Below are positions 7,852 through 14,272 of a stretch of 14,272 nucleotides of DNA, in pieces. Where the stretch lies: positions 1 to 14,272 of the forward strand of contig CAZPEV010000077.1 in the NCBI GenBank assembly GCA_964585635.1, written 5' to 3'. The notes beneath the pieces were generated by a model. That model did no database searches. It had not been told where the DNA came from and was given only the letters and a program-made list of their open reading frames with translations. The DNA is from CAZPEV01 sp964585635 (GTDB lineage Bacteria > Zixibacteria > MSB-5A5 > GN15 > JAAZOE01). A program made the position numbers and the translations under genes. The first letter of the stretch is position 1, and each line of letters opens with the position of its first letter.

Positions 7852-10515
7852 ATGCGAAAATTTGTTCTACTCGCCTCGGCGGTCATTCTGACCGTCGGCC
7901 TGCCTATGGAATCGGCCTGGGCCGACTGGTCACCGGGTGACGGCCATAAGATGCATTTCCCCCAGTTACCGGATGAAGCCGGCTGGGATGTGAATGCCAC
8001 TCAGCCCGTTGTCCTGGCTGATGACTGGATGTGTTCGGAAACCGGCTGGGTGAAAGATATCCACTTTTGGGGTTCCTGGCGGCACGGCATGGAAAGCCCC
8101 ATCATTCAATTCGTGCTGAGCATTCATAGTGATATCCCTGATCCTGATGGCCCCGGGCCTCTGTATAGTAGGCCGGGCCCGACGCTTTGGGAGCAGGAGA
8201 TTCCGATTACAAAGGTGGTGGCTGTTCCGATCGATCCCCCGACACTGGAGGGGTGGTACGATCCATCGTCCGGAGCGATCTTCCCCAACGATCACCAGCA
8301 TTACTACCAATATAACGTCTTCCTCGACAGCACGCTGCAGCAGTGGTTCTGGCAACAACAGGGAACCGTCTATTGGCTGAACATCTCTGCCATCGTGGCC
8401 GACCCGGTGAATACCCAATGGGGCTGGAAGTCGACTCAGAATCGTTGGAATGACGACGGCGTGTGGGCCATGTGGGGTATGCTCAATTGGCAAGAGATGC
8501 GGGAACCGCCGCTGTACCTGCAATCGCTGAATCTGGCCTTTGTGATCACCGGGGGCAGGCCGGTGGTGGAAGCCTGCTGTCTGCAAGATGGATCTTGCAT
8601 TATGGCACCTCAGCCGAACTGCTTGGCCCAGGGTGGCGTTCCGCAGGGTCCGGGATCGCAATGCACTGCGCCTCAAGCCTGCTGCCTACCGGGCGGGGCG
8701 TGCCTGGATCTTGACCCACTCTGTTGTGTCCAGAAGGGTGGCGTTCCGCAGGGGGCCGGGACCCAATGCCAGGCGCCTGAGGCCTGCTGCATGCCGAACG
8801 GCGACTGCGTGATGGCCGATCCACTCTGTTGCCACCAGATGGGCGGCATGCCGCTGGGTCCGGGCACTCAGTGCACGGCGCGGGAAGCCTGCTGCCTGCC
8901 GGGTGGTGGATGCAGCAATCTTGATCCGCTCTGTTGCGCCGCCTCTCAGGGCATACCTCAGGGCATCGGTGCCACCTGTACGCAGGTAACGGCCTGTTGT
9001 CTGCCGGATGGATCCTGCATTATGGTCGATCCACTCTGTTGCAACGATATGGGCGGAACGCCTTCGCCGATCGGCGCCGCCGCCTGCATGGGTGATCTTA
9101 ACCAAAACGGCATCGATGACGCCTGTGAGTCGCTGGAGCCGGATACCTGCACCTACTACAAAGCGCCCTATCCGGATTATGCCCCGGTCGGAATGCCTGA
9201 TTTTGACCAGAAGCAAGACGGCTGGATGGGCGCCATGCAATCATGGTCGTTCTGCGGGCCGGTGGCGTTGGCCAACTGCTTCTGGTGGTTTGACTCCAAG
9301 TTTGAACCGAATCCCCAGCCGCAGCCCACGTATAGCGACGGGTATCCCTTGGTCCAGAGCTATGCGACCATGTTGCCGAAGTGGGACGATCACTCTGCGT
9401 CCAACGTCATTCCGCTGGTCGACTCGCTGGCCACGTATACAAACTGCAACGCAACAACCAACGGGACTTTCATCTTTGATCTCATCAATGGGGCCCAGAG
9501 TTGGATTACCTCGCGCGGTTTGAACGGACACTACACTATCACCCCTATCAAGAATCCGGCTCCAGGGCAGATCGTCGAAGAGGTACTGAGGTCACAGGAT
9601 GTAATCTTGCTGCTTGGCTTCTATGAGGTGTTGCAGACGGGGGATTGCAGCCGGCTCGGCGGGCATTACGTCACGGTGGCGGGCGTATGCGAACAAGAGC
9701 CCCGGATTTGTATCTCTGATCCGTGGTTCGACAACAACGAAGGAGAGCCACCCTTCAATCCGGCCCATACTCCGGCGATGCACGATGACGCCCGGCTGAT
9801 TTCCGGACCGCACGGCAGCTATCATCACGACGCCTATAACATCGGGCAAGGCCCGTTCTGTCCTAACCTGCCCGGTCCGCCGATCGAACTGCTAGATTAT
9901 CCGGATAGCTGGACCTATGTGGCCAACTTCTTCCAACAGAATCCAACCGATATCTCAACCCCTCCGATTCCATACCAGGGCGGACTGATCCATACCGTGA
10001 TCGAATGGGCCATTGTCATCTGTCCCGATTCCTGCGCCCTGCAGAAGCCGGGGGATGTTAACAACGATGGAACCATCAACGGCGCCGACGTGATCTATTT
10101 GACTAACTACATCAATGGCGGTCCGCTGCCACCGGTACAGGCTAATGCCGATCCGGACGGCAACTGCTGCGTCGACAAAGCCGATGTCGCCTATTTGCAG
10201 GCCTACGTCAACGGCACCGGTCCGGCACCGGTGGCTTGCACTTGCGTCAATCCGCCGCTGTGCAATTGCCGCGTCGGTGATGCCAACAACGATGCCGCCC
10301 TCAACGTCGGCGACGCCGTGTATGTCATCAACTTCATCTTCAAAGGAGGACCGCCTCCGACGCCGTACCGGTTCTGCAGCGGCGATGCCAACTGCGATTG
10401 TACCGTCAACGTTGGTGATGCCGTGTATTTGATCAATTACATCTTCAAGAGCGGTCCGGCGCCCTGCGGCTGCTGTACCTGGCTGACTTTGTGTGGCGCT
10501 CCACTGAGGATGTAG
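7852..10515 (+). CDS. Exported protein: Cys-rich repeats, C39-like peptidase domain, dockerin-like tail
   Basis: 887 residues. The start has a strong ribosome site (GAGGAGAGGG, 7838-7847). A signal peptide ends near ESAWA (about 24). Residues about 25-235 form a Trp-rich, probably beta-sandwich domain of the sort common in secreted proteins of uncultured bacteria. Five Cys-rich repeats of exactly 35 residues start at 241, 276, 311, 346 and 381 (pattern ACCLPDGSC...LCC...GG.P.G.G..C). Next comes a papain/C39-like domain: Gln463, Cys468 in FCGPVALANC, His605 in GHYVTVAG and Asp623 in SDPW are candidate oxyanion and catalytic residues. From about 730 there is one dockerin-like double module behind the header PDSCALQKPGD, then a terminal cap starting CNCRVGD (804-887), with four Ca-loop motifs in all. 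Many vicinal Cys pairs point to disulfides outside the cytoplasm. Cargo, substrate and whether it cleaves peptides are unknown. Confidence 0.82.
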   Translation: MRKFVLLASAVILTVGLPMESAWADWSPGDGHKMHFPQLPDEAGWDVNATQPVVLADDWMCSETGWVKDIHFWGSWRHGMESPIIQFVLSIHSDIPDPDGPGPLYSRPGPTLWEQEIPITKVVAVPIDPPTLEGWYDPSSGAIFPNDHQHYYQYNVFLDSTLQQWFWQQQGTVYWLNISAIVADPVNTQWGWKSTQNRWNDDGVWAMWGMLNWQEMREPPLYLQSLNLAFVITGGRPVVEACCLQDGSCIMAPQPNCLAQGGVPQGPGSQCTAPQACCLPGGACLDLDPLCCVQKGGVPQGAGTQCQAPEACCMPNGDCVMADPLCCHQMGGMPLGPGTQCTAREACCLPGGGCSNLDPLCCAASQGIPQGIGATCTQVTACCLPDGSCIMVDPLCCNDMGGTPSPIGAAACMGDLNQNGIDDACESLEPDTCTYYKAPYPDYAPVGMPDFDQKQDGWMGAMQSWSFCGPVALANCFWWFDSKFEPNPQPQPTYSDGYPLVQSYATMLPKWDDHSASNVIPLVDSLATYTNCNATTNGTFIFDLINGAQSWITSRGLNGHYTITPIKNPAPGQIVEEVLRSQDVILLLGFYEVLQTGDCSRLGGHYVTVAGVCEQEPRICISDPWFDNNEGEPPFNPAHTPAMHDDARLISGPHGSYHHDAYNIGQGPFCPNLPGPPIELLDYPDSWTYVANFFQQNPTDISTPPIPYQGGLIHTVIEWAIVICPDSCALQKPGDVNNDGTINGADVIYLTNYINGGPLPPVQANADPDGNCCVDKADVAYLQAYVNGTGPAPVACTCVNPPLCNCRVGDANNDAALNVGDAVYVINFIFKGGPPPTPYRFCSGDANCDCTVNVGDAVYLINYIFKSGPAPCGCCTWLTLCGAPLRM
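8572..9096 (+). repeat. Five tandem 105-bp units encoding 35-residue Cys-rich repeats
   Basis: Units begin at 8572, 8677, 8782, 8887 and 8992, a strict 105-base period with no indel. Each encodes a vicinal Cys pair at the start (ACC) and an isolated Cys five or six residues later. A second Cys pair (LCC) follows in units 2-5, a Gly-Gly or similar turn, and a Cys near the end. Unit 1 has a single Cys where the others have LCC, and unit 5 has a Ser-Pro insertion-like change without altering length. Similar ACCLPDG repeats occur in secreted proteins of Planctomycetes and other uncultured groups (from memory). Confidence 0.9.
10051..10515 (+). repeat. Dockerin-like module and terminal cap of the 7852 protein
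   Basis: Four 12-residue loops of the dockerin form DxNxDGxxxxxD are visible: DVNNDGTINGAD, DPDGNCCVDKAD, DANNDAALNVGD and DANCDCTVNVGD. The first two make a standard module ending GPAPVACTC. The last two belong to the cap module that starts CNCRVGD at nt 10261. Each loop keeps acidic or Asn residues at positions 1, 3, 5 and 12 or close substitutes (position 5 is Asn in loop 2), as needed to bind calcium. Confidence 0.85.
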
Positions 10516-10534
10516 AGTTGGATTGTTCGTTCTT

Positions 10535-10569
10535 CAGCCTGCCTGTCGCCTGAAGCGACAGGCAGGCTG
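10535..10569 (+). terminator. Perfect 15-bp palindrome with GCCTGCCTG arms
   Basis: CAGCCTGCCTGTCGC (10535-10549) pairs perfectly with 10555-10569 across the loop CTGAA. It begins 20 bases after the stop of the 7852 gene. No T-tract follows, so it is either a weak terminator, an mRNA 3' stabiliser, or one copy of a dispersed palindromic repeat. A sister with the same arms lies at 13659-13691. Confidence 0.55.
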
Positions 10570-10764
10570 GCTTGTCGCCCGCCTCGTTCAAAAGTCGACC
10601 GATCGCCTCGCTGCCACTGGGTTGACGGTAATTGGGCTACGGGAGGGAATCCGCGGTCGTTTTGCATCGACCCGCACCTTTGGCATATTCGGCCTCCGAC
10701 AACCCCATGTCGCGACGCCGATCATCGCTTAAGTCCTGATGGATCAGAGGCATTGCATAAAGCT

Positions 10765-10773
10765 AAGGAGGAA
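10765..10773 (+). promoter_or_regulatory. Ribosome binding site of the gene at 10777
   Basis: AAGGAGGAA, near the ideal anti-SD complement, with AGGAGG ending five bases before ATG 10777. It rules out the in-frame TTG at 10753 as the start. Confidence 0.85.
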
Positions 10774-10776
10774 CAT

Positions 10777-13618
10777 ATGGGCAAGGCCATCATCATCTGG
10801 TTTCTAATTCTTTCGCCGCTGTCGACGCTGGCCGGAGCGGTGTCCCAGCCGAGAGGGGACGATTTTATCCCCGTACCGATTACGGAGGAATGGACCGGCT
10901 TTCCGGTCGACAAGAGTGGCGGAACAACCTGCTATTTGACCCAAGCGGACGCGAAACCAGCCACGGCTGTGATCGGTTTCAGGACCGGCGATGTGGTCGT
11001 AAGCTATTATGATCCGGCGCTATGCGGCGCCAATCCAACCTATCCCTTTGAGGTCACCGAACTGGCATTCACGCTGTATGGCGGGGGGGCGGCGACCTTC
11101 CAATGGCCGGTGATGGTTGAGGCTGTGGTGTTTGATATGGCCACGCCCGGGAACCCCTGCGATGGTCCCGGAGCCGAACGGTGTAGCATGGCGGCGACAT
11201 GCACTGAAGCCGATTTCCGCTATCCAATCGTCGGGATCGTCCAACTCGACCTTCCCTGTTGTATCGATGGGCCGTTCTTTGCTGGGATCAGATATACCGA
11301 CCCCGGAACGGGAAACTTCCCATCGGTTGTATTTGATGATACCAAACCGGTAACAGCCTGCGACAACTGGGTCTATCGCAGCAGCTGGAGTGAATGGGGA
11401 AGTTTTTGGGGTAGCTTATCTCGGTATGGGTATCCTTTGTTTCAAGTCGGGGGCATCCCACATTCGTTCGCCTGTCCCGGTTCCTGCCCGGGTCAGTTTC
11501 CCGGCGACGCCAATGGGGATGGTAGAATAAATGTTGGGGATCTGAATTTCCTGTTGAACTATCTGGCCAAAACCGGCCCGGCGCCCAATCCCCCGGCCAA
11601 CGGTGATCCTGACGGCGATTGCTGCGTAAGTAATGCAGATGCCCTTTATCTCCAAGCTTACATCTTTAACAATGGCCCGGCACCGGTGGCCTGTACCTGT
11701 CCCAACCCCTTGCAGACACCGGGGGACGCCGACGGCGACGGGATTATTGCGATCGGCGATGTCAACTTTTTGATGTCCTATCTTACTCTCGGGGGGCCGG
11801 CCCCGAATCCGCGGGCCAATGGCGACCCCGACGGCGATTGCTGCATCGGACCGGAAGATATCACTTACCTGAACCGGTATCTCTTCCAGGGCGGGCCGGC
11901 TCCGGTCGTTTGTACTTGCCCCGATCCGCCTGATTGCCCTGATTCCTGCGACAACCAGTATCCCGGGGATGCCAACAACAACGGCGCCATCAATGTCGGG
12001 GATGTGAATTTCTTGTTGGCTTACCTGAACAAAACCGGGCCGGCCCCCAATCCGCTATCCAATGGTGACCCCAATGGCGATTGCTGTATCGGTCAGGCGG
12101 ATGTGGACTATCTCACCGCCTACATCTTTCAGGGTGGTCCCGCCCCAGTGGAATGCACCTGCCTTAATCCCAATCAAGAACCGGGGGATGCCAACAGCGA
12201 CGGGCTATTCTCCGTGAACGATATAACATTTCTGGTGGCCTACCTGAACAAGAGCGGTCCGGCTCCCAGCCCGCTGGCCAACGGCGATCCCAATGGGGAT
12301 TGCTGCATTAGTCAGGCCGACGTGGAATATCTGGCCGCCTTCTTGTATCAGAGCGGCCCGGCGCCGGTGGAATGCACCTGCATCAATCCCGCTCAAAGGC
12401 CGGGAGATGTTGACGGCAGCGGCACGCTTGATGTCTCCGACTTATCGGCCCTGATCGATTACCTGTACAGCAGCGGTTCGGCCCCCAATCCGCTGGCCAA
12501 CGGTGATCCCAATGGCGACTGCTGGATCGACTCGGCCGACGTGAACTACTTGGCCGCTTTCCTTTATTCCGGAGGTCCCGCTCCGGTACCATGCACTTGC
12601 GTCGATCCGGCGATTCTTCCTGACAGCTGCGTTCACCAGTACCCGGGCGATCTAAACGGGGATGGGCACATCAATGTCGGTGATTTGAGTTTCTTGCTGA
12701 GTTATCTGGCCGGATCCGGACCCGCCCCGAGTCGCCCGGCCAATGGCGATCCCAACGGCGATTGCTGCATCAGTCAGGCTGACGCTGATTACCTAAGTGC
12801 CTACATCTTCCAGGATGGTCCGGCGCCGGTCACCTGTACCTGCATCGATCCCCGGCAAAAACCTGGCGACGCCGACGGTAACGGGGTAATCAACAGCCTT
12901 GATATGACCTACCTGATCAACTATTTGCATAAGGGAGGCCCGGCCCCCAACCCGCTGGCCAACGGCGATCCCAATGGTGATTGCTGTATAGGCGACGAGG
13001 ATNNNNNNNNNNCTAAAAGAGGACATAGTAGCTGCCGAGAAGGCGGGCGACGAGGATGTCACCTACCTCGCCAACTACATATATGGCAGCGGGGCGCCGC
13101 CGGTACCGTGCGCCTGCCGACAGCCAATTCGGTGCCCCTCTAGTTGCCTTGGACAGGGTCCCGGAGACGTCAACAATGACGGCAGCGTCAATGTCTCCGA
13201 CGTCACCATCTTGATCAGCTATCTGAGCAGCAATACCTATCCGCCTTGTCCCTGCGGTTCTGATGCCAACGGCGATTGCTGCATTGACTGGAATGACGTC
13301 GATTATCTGAATGCCTTCCTTTTCAAGAGCGGCCCTGCCCCTGTTCAGTGTGGTTGTCCCGCGCCGCCGCTGTGTAATTGCCGGGTGGGGGATTCAAACT
13401 TCGACCTTGCTTGGAACGTCGGCGACGCCATCTATGTTGTGAACTATGTCTTCAAGGGCGGCCCGGCGCCGGTGAACGGCAAGTGCAGCGGTGACGCCAA
13501 TGGCGATTGTAGCGTCAACGTCGGGGATGCCGTTTACTTGATCAACTATGTCTTCAAGGGAGGGCCGAAGCCGCCAACCTGCTGCGTGTGGCGTGATCGC
13601 TGTAATGGGTGGAAATAG
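10777..13618 (+). CDS. Exported multi-dockerin-like repeat protein, interrupted by an assembly gap
   Basis: As printed, the frame opened at 10777 runs into the N gap at 13003 and stops at 13143, while the same protein resumes in another frame from 13058 to 13618. Removing 13003-13057 (10 N, 33 bases, and the second copy of a 12-base duplication) joins both halves into 928 residues. A signal peptide ends near STLAGA (about 20). Residues about 20-235 are a beta-rich domain with several Cys that I cannot name. From residue 242 there are nine double dockerin-like modules of 73 or 81 residues with 18 intact Ca-loop motifs; eight have the GDCC...CTC type of Cys pattern or a variant, and the last is a cap starting CNCRVGD that resembles the end of the 7852 protein. 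No catalytic domain is evident. A calcium-stiffened extracellular rod, adhesin or S-layer-like role is inferred. Cohesin partners are not in view. Confidence 0.82.
12991..13057. repeat. 12-bp direct duplication flanking the sequence gap
   Basis: GGCGACGAGGAT occurs at 12991-13002, directly before the N run, and again at 13046-13057. Joining the two copies restores a normal module (GDED then VTYLANY) in frame, so this is contig-end overlap and not a biological repeat. Confidence 0.88.
13003..13012. other. Assembly gap (10 N)
   Basis: Ten N of placeholder length within the dockerin-like array. The 33 bases to its right (13013-13045) do not resemble any array unit and are probably a contig-end error or chimera. 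Confidence 0.97.
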
Positions 13619-13658
13619 AACGGACCTGAAACAGGAGAAGATTACATTCATTGAGTCG

Positions 13659-13691
13659 ATGCCTGCCTGGCCGAAACGGACAGGCAGGCAT
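13659..13691 (+). terminator. Palindrome after the repeat-protein gene, probable terminator
   Basis: ATGCCTGCCTG (13659-13669) pairs with CAGGCAGGCAT (13681-13691). After one G-A mismatch an inner CCG/CGG pairs around the loop AAA. The right arm ends in TTTCTATA, a short T-rich tail. It begins 40 bases after the stop at 13618. The arms are the same as in the palindrome at 10535. Confidence 0.6.
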
Positions 13692-14272
13692 TTCTATACG
13701 CGCGTTGCCTCATTGAAAGATGTTACCGAGGGGTCAGAGGCGTTTTCTCACCTGTGAGGTTACCGTAACCAGTTTAAAGATAGCTTTCAGTTGAGTGTCA
13801 ATGTGTCGTTTGATAATGAAGGGGTCAAGGGTTTGGTGGCAGTTTTTGAGGATCTTCTTTTCTTGGTCTGAGACATGGGGGATTGTAGGAGTCTTTGGTA
13901 GGGGGTTTGAGGCGATTCGTACTTTTTATAGTAGGTGCTGTTGAGTCGTTTTTTTTCGAGGAGTTTGAGGGTGGGGGAGAAGTGGTTTTGGAAGAGGCTC
14001 CAGCCGTTGGCATACAGGTCATTGATGAGGTGGACCAATTGGGGATTGTCAAGGCGGTCGTATCCGAGCAGGTGCCGGACATGGCTCCAGTTTTTCTGTT
14101 CGACATGGGCGTTGTCATTTGTTTTGTAGGGTCGTGATCGGGAGAATCTGACTTTGGGTTGGTGAGTAGATAAGTATCGGACCAGGTGATGGTTAAGGAA
14201 CTCGGAGCCGTTGTCGCAATCAAACCCTTTAAGCGGAAAGGGGAGCTTGGCCTCGATGTCTTTGATTTGTGC
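13692..14272 (-). mobile_element. 3' part of an insertion sequence with a DDE/rve-type transposase
   Basis: The transposase reading frame enters from the right edge and ends at 13734. The element's left end must lie between the palindrome at 13659-13691 and the stop codon, but no terminal inverted repeat can be set because the other end is outside the window. The boundary given is approximate. Confidence 0.6.
13734..14272 (-). CDS. IS transposase / integrase core, C-terminal part, one frameshift
   Basis: Reading leftwards from 14272 (first codon GCA, 5' end missing) gives FDCDNGSEF, the second Asp region of the rve catalytic core, then RFSRSRPYKTNDNAHVEQKNW with the catalytic Glu in VEQKNW. 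NHFSPTLKLLEKKR and KKYESPQTPYQRLL follow, the familiar C-terminal region of a widespread transposase family. At the C run complementary to G13877-13881 the printed frame drifts (after LLQSP). Adding one base there continues as HVSDQEKKILKNC and RHIDTQLKAIF to a stop at 13734-13736. So either one C was lost from a homopolymer by sequencing error, or the gene is decayed. The first catalytic Asp and DNA-binding N terminus lie outside the window. Codon use and low-complexity T/G look unlike the dockerin-like genes beside it. Confidence 0.8.

Larger units (their letters stand above)
10516..10776. other. Intergenic region between the two dockerin-like genes
   Basis: 261 bases. It contains the long palindrome at 10535-10569 and the ribosome site at 10765-10773. 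No promoter as good as the other four is visible. The best candidate, TTGCAT (10662-10667) with CATATT (10684-10689), is weak, so the next gene could be read from upstream if the palindrome does not terminate. No convincing small gene is seen. Confidence 0.5.
11500..13618 (+). repeat. Nine tandem dockerin-like double modules (219/243-bp units)
   Basis: Units start at 11500, 11719, 11962, 12181, 12400, 12643, 12862 and 13160, with the cap at 13373. Unit lengths are 219, 243, 219, 219, 243, 219, and 298 bases (243 once the 55-base gap artefact is removed). Each unit encodes a loop like DANGDGRINVGD, a helix ending in GPAPNP, a second loop like DPNGDCCISQAD, and a helix ending GPAPVxCTC. The 24 extra bases of the long units encode a linker with SCxxQ that introduces the next unit. 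Unit 5 has GDCW instead of GDCC. Confidence 0.9.

Noticed and set aside
7966..9240. Long minus-strand open frames (7966-8676 and 8686-9240)
   Set aside because: They lie opposite the 7852 gene, have low-complexity Arg/Pro-rich translations, and no ribosome site or family resemblance. They are shadows of the repeated, GC-rich coding strand.
10662..10689. Possible promoter TTGCAT/CATATT before the gene at 10777
   Set aside because: Both hexamers are poor matches compared with the four good promoters in the window; not listed as a feature.
13143..13211. Separate short gene starting near 13211
   Set aside because: Its N terminus begins mid-module, and the frame joins the upstream array when the gap duplication is collapsed.
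11500..13618. CRISPR-like regular repeats
   Set aside because: The repeated segments are in-frame protein modules with codon-level variation and Ca-loop residues conserved; there are no identical short repeats with unrelated spacers.

Overview
This window looks like part of a draft, probably metagenome-derived, genome of an uncultured bacterium of the FCB lineages. A Zixibacteria-like organism is my best guess. Pointers are the tandem dockerin-like modules ending in GPAP, the C-terminal FlgD/Por-type sorting-like domain, and the Cys-rich secreted proteins. Four good promoters carry a perfect TTGACA -35 box with a TATNNT-type -10, and several genes have clear AGGAG-type ribosome sites, which argues against Bacteroidetes proper. 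The lineage is an inference from style; there is no rRNA or marker gene here.

Left part (1-5802), all on the + strand, is carbohydrate metabolism. A GlmU-like sugar nucleotidyltransferase with a left-handed beta-helix is followed, behind its own promoter, by a tight run: galT (galactose-1-phosphate uridylyltransferase family), glgA (glycogen synthase), and a polytopic AftB-like GT-C membrane glycosyltransferase whose start overlaps the glgA stop. The four genes could supply and use nucleotide sugars for an intracellular alpha-glucan and for a cell-surface glycan.

Middle (5849-6053): a two-gene tRNA unit, tRNA-Gly(GCC) and tRNA-Cys(GCA), behind a strong promoter, with no encoded CCA and a T-tract after each gene.

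Right part (6088-13691) holds three consecutive genes for exported proteins. The first (6154) ends in a FlgD-like/type A sorting-like domain. The second (7852) combines five exact 35-residue Cys-rich repeats, a C39-like thiol peptidase fold with a Cys/His/Asp triad, and a dockerin-like tail. The third (10777) has an N-terminal beta-rich domain and nine double dockerin-like modules (18 Ca-loop motifs). The third gene is broken in this assembly by a 10-N gap flanked by a 12-bp duplication. Collapsing that duplication restores one 928-residue reading frame and makes the damaged module exactly 243 bp, like its siblings. The second and third proteins share a distinct C-terminal cap module. Two long palindromes with identical GCCTGCCTG arms follow these two genes.

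The far right (about 13692-14272, - strand) is the 3' part of a DDE/rve-type insertion-sequence transposase with one apparent single-base frameshift; the element runs out of the window.
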